This document shows, in pieces, positions 16,973 to 25,374 of a stretch of DNA of 43,024 nucleotides (the first letter of the stretch is position 1; each line of letters opens with the position of its first letter). The notes under the pieces were generated by a model. That model was not told the DNA's origin. It did no database searches and saw nothing but the letters and a program-made list of their open reading frames with translations. Origin of the DNA: Rhizobium sp. (GTDB lineage Bacteria > Pseudomonadota > Alphaproteobacteria > Rhizobiales > Rhizobiaceae). A program made the position numbers and the translations under genes. The DNA is taken from the NCBI GenBank assembly GCA_029865885.1, contig JARXAK010000050.1, positions 1 through 43,024 on the forward strand, in the 5' to 3' direction.

Positions 16973-18156
16973 CGCAGAGACTCCTCTGCAGTTGCAGCCC
17001 GCCGGACCACCTGACGCCGCCTCGAGCCCGCGACCAGCGCTGGGCGGGCCGAATGATCAGACCGCGAGCGATCCTGAGGAATTTCAGGTTTGCCGAAATG
17101 GTAACCCTGGAGCCATTGAGCACCGGCCATGCGAGCCGCATCGACGCATTTTGCATCTTCGACACCCTCAACCACGACCAGACTGGACATGCAGGAAGAC
17201 ATGGTGATGAGGCTCGAGAGCATCTCGCCCCCGAAGATCGTCTCGGACGTTTCCGCAAGGAAGATCGCGTCGATCTTGATGATGTCCGGACGCACGACGC
17301 GCGCGAATGCGATCGAACTGAACCCTGAACCGAAATCATCGAGCGCGACGCGGCAGCCCGTGTCCTTGAGCGCGAACAGGAAATCTATGGCAATGGCAGC
17401 GTCTGCAGGCAGGGCGGTCTCGGTCACCTCGACGACGAGACGCCTTGCCAGATCCGGTCTTGCCTGCAACCGTCTCAGGCAATAGCTCCAGCAAAGATCT
17501 GCAATGAGTGACCCGGCCGACACATTGCAACCGAGGAAGATGTCCGGATTGCCTTCAAGCTGCCGGACCGTATCCATGATTACCCAACGATCCAAAGCGC
17601 CGGTCAGCCCGAGCCTTTCGAGAGCAGGCAGAAAGGAACCTGGCGCGACGCCGACACCCGCTGCGTCCGACAGACGGATCAGGCGCTCTGTGTAGAGGCA
17701 CCTGGCCTGATCATCTGCCGCCACAATGGGTTGTTCCGCGAATTGGGCGGAACCGGAATGCAGGCTGGAATAGGCCACGACCGCGGCGTCCATATCGGCA
17801 CGGTATTGAGCGATGTTCAGGCCCCGCTGGACATAGCTGACACTGGTCGGCCATTCGTTCTGAGACAGCCCAAGCGCCACGACGAGCTTCGTATTGCCCA
17901 CGACAAGCGGGGTGAGAGAGGCAGCCTGAACGGCGTCCTCGAGTTCCTCGATCCGGGCATCATCGAAGCGCTTGCCGATGAACCGGAGGGAGAGCCCATA
18001 GGATTCCTGATCACGGTCCCAGTCGGCCACCGGCAAAGCTGCATCGAATCGCCGCCAGATCTCGCTGAGCACACGCCCGGCGACGCCATCGGAATAGGCA
18101 GCCGCGATGCTGGCCAGGTTCTCGATCACGATCATGAACTTTGGATGGCTCTTCAT
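16969..18156 (-). CDS. EAL-domain protein, probable c-di-GMP phosphodiesterase
   Basis: EAL domains hydrolyse cyclic di-GMP, which commonly controls exopolysaccharide. The N-terminal about 120 residues look like a degenerate GGDEF domain without a GGDEF signature. The EAL domain follows. The usual EAL sequence reads ERL (YTERLIRL), keeping the glutamate. The other ligands are present: CNVSAGSL (Asn), EVTETAL (Glu), LDDFGSGFSS (paired Asp), IIKID (Lys and Asp), VVEGVE (Glu) and LQGYHFGKP (Gln). Activity is therefore plausible. The ATG at 18156 is preceded by GGCGGA at eight bases and fits the domain start; an ATG at 18192, without a clear ribosome binding site, is an alternative. Its stop overlaps the next gene (TTGA). 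No membrane segment seen. Confidence 0.87.
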   Translation of the reverse strand: MKSHPKFMIVIENLASIAAAYSDGVAGRVLSEIWRRFDAALPVADWDRDQESYGLSLRFIGKRFDDARIEELEDAVQAASLTPLVVGNTKLVVALGLSQNEWPTSVSYVQRGLNIAQYRADMDAAVVAYSSLHSGSAQFAEQPIVAADDQARCLYTERLIRLSDAAGVGVAPGSFLPALERLGLTGALDRWVIMDTVRQLEGNPDIFLGCNVSAGSLIADLCWSYCLRRLQARPDLARRLVVEVTETALPADAAIAIDFLFALKDTGCRVALDDFGSGFSSIAFARVVRPDIIKIDAIFLAETSETIFGGEMLSSLITMSSCMSSLVVVEGVEDAKCVDAARMAGAQWLQGYHFGKPEIPQDRSRSDHSARPALVAGSRRRQVVRRAATAEESLR

Positions 18157-18199
18157 GGACAGGATCCGCCTTGAATGCGTTGAACGGGACATCGTGTGA

Positions 18200-19186
18200 T
18201 CATTGCTGCTGCAGTGAAGCCAATCTTTCCGACGCTTCCGCAAAGCCCCCGAGGGGCACGTTGAAGAGCGTGTCCTTTCCTCCAGCTGCGACCGCGAGCA
18301 GCTTCAGAAGCTTCCCGGCCTGCAGCGTTTCGACCTGCCCCTCGTCCAGTTCGAACTGAACCAGGCAACCGCTGGGCAGGCAGGTCTGAAATGGGTAAGG
18401 ACCGTTTGGCGCGCGTTCATCGAACTGAAGTCGAACGCCAGGCTGTAAAGAGAGACCGAAAGGCAGGGCGAGGGTCACCATCCAGGAGGGGCCCATGCGG
18501 CGGAACTCGACAGCGAGGACGCGCTGTTCGGTTTCCTTGCTGATTTGCTGCTGGTTGATCGCGCACTGTCTGACGCCAGGCTCTTCGCCCGCATCATCCT
18601 GGGAGCAGACCAGCAGCCAGTCCTGGTAACTCTCCTGAATGCTCGATGCCCCGTGCGGTATGCCACTCGTCTCGCTGATCGCTGCCTGATCTGTGCCGGC
18701 CACGAAAACCGTGTGTGCAGCAGGGGGCACGGCTGTCCCCAGTGTTTGCTGTGTCAGCCGGGCGGCCGACATCGGGCCCGCAGTCAGATCCGGAACGCCC
18801 AGCATCAGGAAAGTCGCCATTGCGGCACCCATGCCCGTCATCAAACTCCGCTGCCTCCTCGGCAGCCGGCGGGATGCGTTGAGAAGGCGGACCGAAACCG
18901 CAGCTTCGGCCCGCCGGCCCTTGCTCGATGCGACGAGCGCGGGCTTCTCCTGCCCCAGGGCCGGCACCACGAGAACTTGGGGGGGAATGGTGCGGCTGGA
19001 GAAGCTGGTGATTGGGAAAGTGGGGGCAATAGACATACGGTCTTGCAACCGTTCGCAGCTTGCGACACGCGCGTCAGCAATCCTTACGCCGCCGCCGTTG
19101 CTATGAGCGAGAGCGCGGTCAGTCTGTGAAGGCAAGCGCCGGACAGCTCCGGAAGCCTTCAATTGATAGGACAAGGTTAGCGTCAT
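18200..19186 (-). CDS. IalB-family (invasion-associated locus B) protein
   Basis: The C-terminal about 150 residues match the invasion-associated locus B family, common in Rhizobiales: YQDWLLVCSQ, a conserved cysteine in RQCAINQQQ, ALPFGLSLQPGV, and TCLPSGCLVQFELDE with the two-cysteine loop. The family is periplasmic or exported, of uncertain biochemical role, and linked to envelope and host interaction. Here an unusually long N-terminal region of about 120 residues precedes a hydrophobic segment (GMGAAMATFLMLGVPDLTAG) that could be a signal or membrane anchor. Starting at the ATG at 19186, which has GGGGAA upstream, gives 328 residues; a shorter protein from the Met just before the hydrophobic segment is possible. 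It follows the autotransporter gene closely, so the two are probably co-transcribed. Confidence 0.8.
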   Translation of the reverse strand: MTLTLSYQLKASGAVRRLPSQTDRALAHSNGGGVRIADARVASCERLQDRMSIAPTFPITSFSSRTIPPQVLVVPALGQEKPALVASSKGRRAEAAVSVRLLNASRRLPRRQRSLMTGMGAAMATFLMLGVPDLTAGPMSAARLTQQTLGTAVPPAAHTVFVAGTDQAAISETSGIPHGASSIQESYQDWLLVCSQDDAGEEPGVRQCAINQQQISKETEQRVLAVEFRRMGPSWMVTLALPFGLSLQPGVRLQFDERAPNGPYPFQTCLPSGCLVQFELDEGQVETLQAGKLLKLLAVAAGGKDTLFNVPLGGFAEASERLASLQQQ

Positions 19187-19220
19187 GTCGTCTATTTCCC
19201 CAGGGTGTTCCGTCACGCGA

Positions 19221-22163
19221 TCAGTAGTTCACGTCGAACCGAACCCTCACTCCGCTATCGGTGACGTCCTGGCCAAACTGACCGGTATAGGCGACGCTGA
19301 GGCTCGCACTGGATCCCAGGGCCGCCGAGAGACCGACTTCGACGAAGGCGGTGTCGCGGTCGAAGGAGGCGGATGAAACCGTGAAGCTGTTGCCGATGTC
19401 GAAGCCGTGGACCGAGCTGACACTGGCGTCACCGAAGTTATGGCGCCAACCAATGACCCCGGTCGCAGCCAGTGGCACGCCGACCACGTCGAAATGACCG
19501 CTCGCTCGCAGACCGATGGATGAGTAGGTGGCCTCGGTGGTATCGGCAGATGCCCGAAGGGCTGCGGCGCCACCGTTTTCCGCGAAAGCGTCGGTGTTGA
19601 CGTTAACGTAGGCGAGACCGGCAAAGGGCTTGAACGTGACCGGACCGGATTCGATCCTGTAACCAAGCTCTGCGAAGGCTTGAGCCGTGCGACCGTGATA
19701 ATCTGCAAAGAGCTCGTCCTGGAAAAGGTCGAACTGGACGTTTCGCTCAGAGCTCACTTCATGCCAGCTCTGCGCAAGACCCATGCTGAGGTCGAGGCTG
19801 CCCCAGGTGCCCTTGCCGTAGACACCGAAGCTGTAGCTGTCGATGGATGCGGTTCCCCTGCCCTCGGACAGGCCGAGAGACGCATGTCCGTATCCACCCA
19901 GGAAACCCAGGCGCATGGCGTCTGTCAGCTCGCCATCGGCTCCGAAGAAGAAGCCACCCGCATTTCGATCGAAACCAGCCGCATTACCGTCACCATCGAG
20001 ATTGGCCCAACTGCCATAACCCTGGCTCCAAAGCGAAGGACCTTCACTGTGAACCTGAGTGGCCGACTGCCGTCCGATTGCATCCCGAAGAATGCGGCTG
20101 TCGTCGAGAATGACAGCCCTGGTCGTGGCGTGAAGCTCACCCGACAACTGATCAAAGGCCGAACGTGCCTCTTCCGCCGTCTGAACAATACCGACCGCGC
20201 CCCGAATGTCGGAGGAGGTGGGCAGTGCCTGAAGACCGCCGGCGACCGCAAGCTGGTTCGTCGTTGAAGCAACGGATGCAAAGGAGTGGGTCTGCGTTGA
20301 CTTCAGGGAGACGGAATTGGAAGTGTAGTGGGCGACCAGATCGTAGAACTGCGAGATGCGCGTATCGCCCTGCACAATATAGGTGCCGGTAACGCCCTGA
20401 TCTGCAGTCAGGATCGTGTGGTCAACGTCGAGCGCATACCGGGCCGATCCATACTTCACGACGTCCAGAATTGCGCCGGGGGCCAGTGTAGCTGCACCGG
20501 CGATATCGACGAGATCGCCTTGCGAGCCGTCAGGGCTCACTTCTACGCGATAAATGGAGCCGGCAGCCTGACTGAAGTTGCCGGTCACTGTCAGCGTACC
20601 AGGGCTATTGCCCGGCGCGATGACGGAGTTCGCCCGCGCATCCACGCCGCCAACCTTGCCGTCGCCCTTGAGAACAGCGCCGTTGTCGATCACGGCCACG
20701 GCGCCGTTTGCGCCCTGCATGTCGAGGATACCGCCGGTAACGTTGATGGTACCCGTGAAACCGGAGGAGTCGCCGGTGAGGATCGTTGTTCCGGCCTGTG
20801 CCGTGAGGATGCCCTTGCCGGAAATGGCCGCTGCGAACTCGTAGCTCAGGGATGTGTGATTGAAGACAATCTCGCCATGGCCAGCGCCAAAGACAATCTT
20901 GTCGGCGATGACGGTTCCAGCCGTTCCAGCCGTGTCGCCATTGCCACCAATGACGAGCGTGCCATACCCCGTAGAGTTCGTGCCGATGCGAAGCTCACCA
21001 TCGACTTCGATCGCACCGCCGTCGGCTATGGTGACAACACCGGTACCCGTGTAGCCAATGTAAAAATTGCCATCGTGATCAAGATCTTCATTGGCTTTGG
21101 CCTTGAGCGCGCTGCCGGCACCGGTGACAAGGATCGCGCCACTGGACCTCGGGTCCATGCCCACACCCACAACGGCGGCCTTGATCGTCGCGCCTCCTGA
21201 GACCGTCAGACTGCCGTCGCCGTTTAGCCCCCCGTCAGACAATCCGTACTGCCCGCCAACATAGAAGCGCGCCTCGGCTTCCACTTCTGTGCCGAGGCCG
21301 TCGACCGTCATCGTCGCGCGTGCCCCGCCGTCGGCACCGATGTAAATGTTGCTCGAATAGAGCGAAGCGCCGCCGGAGACAGTGACCACTCCACCGACTG
21401 CCCGAAGCGAGGCAGGATTGCTGATTCGGGCAGGGTTTCCGATCTCGACACGGGTACCTGCCCCCGTCACCGTAACCGAGCCCCCTGCACCGAGGCGAAT
21501 TCCTTCGTTGACGATATTGGCCCTTGCACCGCTGGAGATCGTAAGGGCGCCGTGAGACCCACTCGTAAGCGCGATTTCGACGCCGGCCGTATTTCGCCAA
21601 GTCGAACCCGCACCCGTCACGACCAGCGTTCCGTTGCCACCCCTGCCGTCATCCCAGCTACCGGTGGAAAGAGCGAGGCGCCTGGTCGTCAGCGACGCTC
21701 CATTCGAGATGACAACTTTGCCGGTACCGCCGTTGAGACCCACGGTCAGGTCCGAGCTGTTGGTCCAGCTGGAACCGACACCCGTTACCTCCACGGTCGC
21801 AATCCCCCCTGCCCTGGTCCCGACGATGGCATTCTGGCTCGTAAGATCCGCAGATTTCTCGACAATCAGCGTGGCCGAACGGGAACTCCCGACCGTGAGA
21901 TCCCTCACTTCCGTACGGCGCGGCAGCGTCTCCGTCCCCCGATCGACACTATAGTCGCGCGGGCGCTCGTTGGGTCCACAGGAGTGAGGGCAAGCCGCCA
22001 AGGCGGGCGAGACGTCCAGAAGAACACTCGAGCCGGAGATCAATGTCAGCAGACATACGCCAGCTGCAAGGCGAAGGCGGCGCTGCGACAGACCTTGAAC
22101 GTGCCCGGCGGACACGGGCACTCGCTGGCGAACATTGTTGCGATCATCATGATGCAAAACCAA
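19221..22163 (-). CDS. Type Va autotransporter with repetitive beta-helix passenger
   Basis: A 980-residue self-secreting surface protein. An extended signal region (about residues 1-57, with LAAGVCLLTLISGSSV and a cleavage site near SPALA-A) is followed by a long Gly/Ser/Thr-rich passenger. The passenger has irregular repeats such as GTLVVTGAGSTW, GALTISSGA, GSLTVSGGATI and GILTAQAGTTILTG, typical of a beta-helix with autotransporter-associated repeats. The C-terminal about 275 residues form the beta-barrel, beginning near SLWSQGYGSW and ending in the aromatic FDVNY. The passenger shows no obvious protease or lipase motif, so an adhesin-like role is most likely. The start is a TTG at 22163 right after GGAGGAAAAA; a second TTG lies two codons on. 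The upstream 525 bases are AT-rich. Confidence 0.92.
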   Translation of the reverse strand: MVLHHDDRNNVRQRVPVSAGHVQGLSQRRLRLAAGVCLLTLISGSSVLLDVSPALAACPHSCGPNERPRDYSVDRGTETLPRRTEVRDLTVGSSRSATLIVEKSADLTSQNAIVGTRAGGIATVEVTGVGSSWTNSSDLTVGLNGGTGKVVISNGASLTTRRLALSTGSWDDGRGGNGTLVVTGAGSTWRNTAGVEIALTSGSHGALTISSGARANIVNEGIRLGAGGSVTVTGAGTRVEIGNPARISNPASLRAVGGVVTVSGGASLYSSNIYIGADGGARATMTVDGLGTEVEAEARFYVGGQYGLSDGGLNGDGSLTVSGGATIKAAVVGVGMDPRSSGAILVTGAGSALKAKANEDLDHDGNFYIGYTGTGVVTIADGGAIEVDGELRIGTNSTGYGTLVIGGNGDTAGTAGTVIADKIVFGAGHGEIVFNHTSLSYEFAAAISGKGILTAQAGTTILTGDSSGFTGTINVTGGILDMQGANGAVAVIDNGAVLKGDGKVGGVDARANSVIAPGNSPGTLTVTGNFSQAAGSIYRVEVSPDGSQGDLVDIAGAATLAPGAILDVVKYGSARYALDVDHTILTADQGVTGTYIVQGDTRISQFYDLVAHYTSNSVSLKSTQTHSFASVASTTNQLAVAGGLQALPTSSDIRGAVGIVQTAEEARSAFDQLSGELHATTRAVILDDSRILRDAIGRQSATQVHSEGPSLWSQGYGSWANLDGDGNAAGFDRNAGGFFFGADGELTDAMRLGFLGGYGHASLGLSEGRGTASIDSYSFGVYGKGTWGSLDLSMGLAQSWHEVSSERNVQFDLFQDELFADYHGRTAQAFAELGYRIESGPVTFKPFAGLAYVNVNTDAFAENGGAAALRASADTTEATYSSIGLRASGHFDVVGVPLAATGVIGWRHNFGDASVSSVHGFDIGNSFTVSSASFDRDTAFVEVGLSAALGSSASLSVAYTGQFGQDVTDSGVRVRFDVNY

Positions 22164-22498
22164 TTTTTCCTCCGGAAACTGCTGGACTATTGAGTCGGAA
22201 AGCCTTCGCGCGTCGCCCGAAGCAAGCGGCGGGATGCGTCAGAAAGCTGGAAACAAACGGGAATTCGTTGGGCTGACGTTGCGGAGACAGCCGGAACCAA
22301 TCGAGGGAAGCACAGGCCTCGACCCCAACAGCCGAACAACGCGCGAGACGCCGAAAACTGTCAGATATACGAGCGCGCAACTGAAGTAATAAATGGCACT
22401 AATGAAGACTAGAATCGTTGCAGTAGCTTTTTTTTCGGATTTTTTACGAATTTTACTTGTAAATAAATTCGAATATGAGAAAACGTAACTGAACATTA

Positions 22499-22509
22499 AA
22501 GGGTCCCTT
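22499..22509. repeat. Palindromic element AAGGGTCCCTT, left copy
   Basis: A palindrome of two 5-base arms around a central T. A related element lies 94 bases further on in inverted orientation. These are candidate binding or crossover sites for the adjacent recombinases, but their role is not shown. Confidence 0.4.
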
Positions 22510-22603
22510 CACGTAACACACTTGGAAGGGGCCGCAGATTCTCTTCTACACTGAAATTTATGGATAATTTTGACTTAAGATTCCGGAAAATTCCTTGGAC
22601 GAA

Positions 22604-22614
22604 AAGGACCCCTT
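22604..22614. repeat. Palindrome-like element AAGGACCCCTT, right copy
   Basis: Reverse complement AAGGGGTCCTT, which matches the left element at 9 of 11 positions. It lies 75 bases before the recombinase start codon. Confidence 0.4.
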
Positions 22615-22688
22615 ATTGTCAACGCAGATGATACGTCGGCCCAAATTTGGTCCACCCCGGCGAAATCCGGCTTTCATGGGAATTGATT

Positions 22689-23303
22689 ATGAATATTGGC
22701 TATGCTCGCGTGTCGACCGAAGACCAGAAGCTGGATCTTCAGATCCAGGCGCTCAAGGAGAAAGGCTGTACAAAGATCTATTCAGACCACGGCATATCGG
22801 GACAGGATTTTCACCGTCCAGGCCTAGAGGCGCTTACAGAAGTGCTGCGTCCGGGCGACACGCTGATGGTGTGGCGGCTGGATCGACTGGGGCGCTCATT
22901 GATGCATCTCGTGAAACTCGTGGACGAGTTCGGAAGGCGCGGAATCCATTTTCTTTCACTGTGTGAAAACATTGACACGAGTTCGTCCGGCGGCCGCCTC
23001 ATCTTTCACATGATGGCAGCTCTCGCAGAGTTCGAACGCTCATTGATCAGCGAACGAACGCGGGCGGGAATGGCAGCGGCACGCAATTCAGGCATCCATG
23101 TCGGACGCCGGCCAATCCTCAGCGATGCGGAACTGGCATGTATTGCACATGCGCTTGAAAGCGGCGAAGCGACGCTGTGTGAGCTAGCGCAATCCCATCA
23201 TCTGACCCCACGGTCGCTCAATAGGATGATCCGGAATCGGGTCGACAAACGTCAGGGCCACAGCCTCATTCAACTTCCGCTGGTCCCGGCAGAAGGAGAA
23301 TAG
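22689..23303 (+). CDS. Serine recombinase (resolvase/invertase family)
   Basis: A 204-residue small serine recombinase. The catalytic serine lies in NIGYARVSTEDQ, and the family signatures VWRLDRLGRSL, NIDTSSSGGRLIFH and AEFERSLISERTRAGM (the long E-helix region) are all present. A C-terminal helix-turn-helix (about 150-190, with LSDAELACIAHAL and LTPRSLNRMIRNR) would bind DNA. These enzymes invert or resolve DNA between short inverted-repeat sites. The ATG at 22689 fits the family start and has GGGAA upstream. It is divergent from the autotransporter and convergent with a second recombinase that is very similar over the catalytic domain. Which DNA it acts on is not known. Confidence 0.93.
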   Translation: MNIGYARVSTEDQKLDLQIQALKEKGCTKIYSDHGISGQDFHRPGLEALTEVLRPGDTLMVWRLDRLGRSLMHLVKLVDEFGRRGIHFLSLCENIDTSSSGGRLIFHMMAALAEFERSLISERTRAGMAAARNSGIHVGRRPILSDAELACIAHALESGEATLCELAQSHHLTPRSLNRMIRNRVDKRQGHSLIQLPLVPAEGE

Positions 23304-23371
23304 CCTTCCACAGGGGCGGAAACGCGTCGCGACGTTACCCGCCGCCTTGCTAGGCTTTTGGAGAAACGACA

Positions 23372-23394
23372 CCGCGTCGCCTAAAGCGACGCGG
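23372..23394. terminator. Hairpin between the convergent recombinase genes
   Basis: CCGCGTCGC, loop CTAAA, GCGACGCGG: a perfect 9-bp stem. It lies between two convergent genes and could end both transcripts. There is no strong T-tract on the plus side; on the minus side the sequence continues GTGTCGTTTCTCC. The same GCGTCGC core also occurs at 23324-23330, inside the palindrome CGTCGCGACG (23325-23334), so a recombination or binding role is an alternative. Confidence 0.45.
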
Positions 23395-23467
23395 GCGCAT
23401 CAGGAACCATGTGGGAAGACCAACACCCGCCTCATCGTGTGCCGGAGGAATCAGGTCTCGGACGAAT

Positions 23468-24046
23468 TCACATCGTGCCAAGCATTGAAGGCACGGGCCG
23501 TTTCAAGTAGCGCTTCAGCGTTCTCTCGGTCACACCGAATTCGACCGCCAGGCTTTGCAGTTGCACTCCGGCCTCGTGCGCCGTCTTCAGCTGACCGACA
23601 TCGGTGGAATTCAAAGCAGCCCTTCTTCCGATCCGGGCCCCACGACCGCGTGCTGCTGCCATTCCCGCACGGGTCCGCTCGCTGATCAGGTTGCGTTCGA
23701 ATTCGGCCAGCGCCCCCATGATGTGAAAGATCAACCGTCCACTGGACGAGCTTGTATCGATATTCTCCATCAGGGAATGAAACTGCACATCGCGACTGCC
23801 GAGCTCGTCCACCAGTCTTATAAGGTGAGGGAGCGAACGCCCCAACCGGTCCAGGCGCCACACCACCAGCTTTCCTCCTGGCTTTGCGGCGGCCATCGCC
23901 TGCGACAGTCCGGGCCGGTCAGTCGAGTTGCCTGACATTCCATGATCAGAAAAAACGTGCCGGCACCCTGCAGCCCTTAGCGCGTCCAGCTGCAAATCCA
24001 GACTCTGCTCTTCCGTCGAGACACGAGCATATCCAATATTCACCAT
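23468..24046 (-). CDS. Serine recombinase (resolvase/invertase family), second copy
   Basis: A 192-residue serine recombinase. The catalytic serine is in NIGYARVSTEEQ; the other signatures are VWRLDRLGRSL, NIDTSSSSGRLIFH and AEFERNLISERTRAGM. It is clearly homologous to the copy at 22689 throughout the catalytic domain but differs in the DNA-binding C-terminus (VGQLKTAHEAG, FGVTERTLKRYLKRP), so the two may recognise different sites. The start is ATG at 24046; a GTG at the next codon would match the other copy's N-terminus exactly. The gene faces the first copy and is followed, on its 5' side, by AT-rich noncoding DNA. Both catalytic domains look intact. Confidence 0.92.
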   Translation of the reverse strand: MVNIGYARVSTEEQSLDLQLDALRAAGCRHVFSDHGMSGNSTDRPGLSQAMAAAKPGGKLVVWRLDRLGRSLPHLIRLVDELGSRDVQFHSLMENIDTSSSSGRLIFHIMGALAEFERNLISERTRAGMAAARGRGARIGRRAALNSTDVGQLKTAHEAGVQLQSLAVEFGVTERTLKRYLKRPVPSMLGTM

Positions 24047-24600
24047 GTGTTTATGCGCCGCCAAGCAGCGTCCATTCTAAATTTTACAGGATTCCCCTCT
24101 AATTCGGGGGCATCACATGGCGATAGTCAGAGCGCGTTACCGAAATGTTAACCGTATGCACAACAAATGGTAGTACTTTCCAACAAATCCGAAACAGACA
24201 ACAATATCGCGAATCCGTACAAAAAAAGTCAGAAATTTATTTCAGAGAACTCCAGTTAAACTATTCATTATAATAAAGAGTGATACAATAGAACATTCAT
24301 TAGAATAATGTCTTTATTTATTTAATTATAACTGGCAAATCTTCGAATATAAATTTATTCGTATTTATTCTGCCGATCGCGTCAGACTACATGCCAGTTT
24401 ATGATATTGTGAGATGCTTTTCTCTGTTCCGGAGTTTGTATCCTCTGGAGCAGCAGTCATCTGACTCCAGGGCCCCGATCATGCCATTGCGCTCGCTGCC
24501 CGTCTTCAGGCGAAGCCAAACGCTTGAGCAATCCATCGAGCGCGACTCGAAGTGCAGTTTGCCGAGGGCAGCAGGTTCGCTTACGACGCCCTTGACGGTG
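24047..24600. other. AT-rich noncoding region
   Basis: No gene with start, ribosome binding site and recognisable product is seen. Bases 24181-24360 are about 26% G+C by direct count, in sharp contrast to both sides. This is a likely promoter region for the recombinase on its left and possibly a remnant of acquired DNA. From about 24415 the composition returns to normal. That part carries an inverted repeat (CTGGAG at 24445-24450, CTCCAG at 24465-24470) which could fold downstream of the cyclase gene. Confidence 0.65.
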
Positions 24601-25374
24601 TTATTCGTCGAACATCGCGACGGCCCGCGTCCAGCCGGCGCTTGCACCCTTGATCTTGACCGGAAAGCAGATGACCTCGAAGCCGAAGGGCGGCAGGCTT
24701 TCGAGATTATGCAGCTTTTCCATCTGCCAATAGGGAGCCTCGCGGCCGGCCTTGTGGCCTTCCCAGATGATCGAGGGATCACCGCTTTCAGCAAACTTGC
24801 GGGCGGTATGGCCAAAGGGCGCGTCCCAGGACCAGGCGTCGGTGCCGACAACCTTGACGCCGAGGCTGGTGAGATAAAGCGTTGCATCCCGGCCTATGCC
24901 GCAGCCTGCCATCAGGTAATCTTCCTGACCGTAGCGGCTGGCCGCCCGCGTATTGACCAGCACGATATCCAGCGGCTGGATAGCGTAGCCGATCCGGTCC
25001 AGTTCGGCGCGCACATCGTCAGCGCTTGCCACATAGCCATCCTCGAAACCGCGAAAATCGAGCTTCACGCCGGGACGGAAGCAGTAGTCGAGCGGCGTCT
25101 GGTCGATGGTGGGGGCCGGCTGTCCGCCCGCCGTCGAATGATAGTGCCAGGGCGCATCCATATGCGTGCCGTTGTGCGGGTTGACCTGCATGTCCTCCAC
25201 CGCCCAGGCCTCGCCATCCGGCAGGTCCTCTTGCTTCAGCCCCGGAAAGAAGGGCGCGATCTGGTGAAAGGTCTCGCCATGGCTCCAGTAGCGGATGACC
25301 GGCCGCAGCGGCGGCGGGTCGGAGGCGATGCCCGTTTCGATGGCGACGGAAAGGTCGATCAGACGGCGGCTCAT
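24601..25374 (-). CDS. Cyclase-family hydrolase (KynB/isatin-hydrolase-like)
   Basis: A 257-residue protein of the cyclase family (Pfam 'Cyclase'), metal-dependent hydrolases that include bacterial arylformamidase KynB and isatin hydrolase. The metal-binding motif is visible as NPHNGTHMDAPWHY, and the family strand DIVLVNTRAA and the segment LGVKVVGTDAWSWD are typical. The ATG at 25374 overlaps the stop of the preceding gene (ATGA). It is the last gene of a three-gene unit with a fumarylacetoacetase-family enzyme and an amidohydrolase. In that setting it probably opens a cyclic amide or hydrolyses an amide bond in a degradation pathway. The substrate is not known. Confidence 0.9.
   Translation of the reverse strand: MSRRLIDLSVAIETGIASDPPPLRPVIRYWSHGETFHQIAPFFPGLKQEDLPDGEAWAVEDMQVNPHNGTHMDAPWHYHSTAGGQPAPTIDQTPLDYCFRPGVKLDFRGFEDGYVASADDVRAELDRIGYAIQPLDIVLVNTRAASRYGQEDYLMAGCGIGRDATLYLTSLGVKVVGTDAWSWDAPFGHTARKFAESGDPSIIWEGHKAGREAPYWQMEKLHNLESLPPFGFEVICFPVKIKGASAGWTRAVAMFDE

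Larger units (their letters stand above)
22164..22688. other. AT-rich intergenic region between autotransporter and serine recombinase
   Basis: No convincing gene is seen. The two flanking genes are divergent, so both promoters should lie here. Bases 22381-22500 are about 28% G+C by direct count, far below the flanking genes, and contain runs of T. Two similar 11-base elements, AAGGGTCCCTT (22499-22509) and AAGGACCCCTT (22604-22614), lie in this stretch; the second, reversed, matches the first at 9 of 11 positions. A short frame at 22239-22496 on the minus strand has no ribosome binding site or recognisable domain. Confidence 0.7.

Noticed and set aside
22239-22496. An 85-codon minus-strand frame with one hydrophobic segment in the AT-rich region
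   Set aside because: No ribosome binding site, odd composition, and position in a promoter region; not supported as a gene.
24445-24470. Hairpin CTGGAG/CTCCAG as a terminator for the cyclase operon
   Set aside because: It lies 130 or more bases from the gene end and is not followed by a T-tract on the minus strand.
24399-24600. Minus-strand frame downstream of the cyclase gene, considered as a gene remnant
   Set aside because: No start codon of its own, and no family recognised in the translated stretch.
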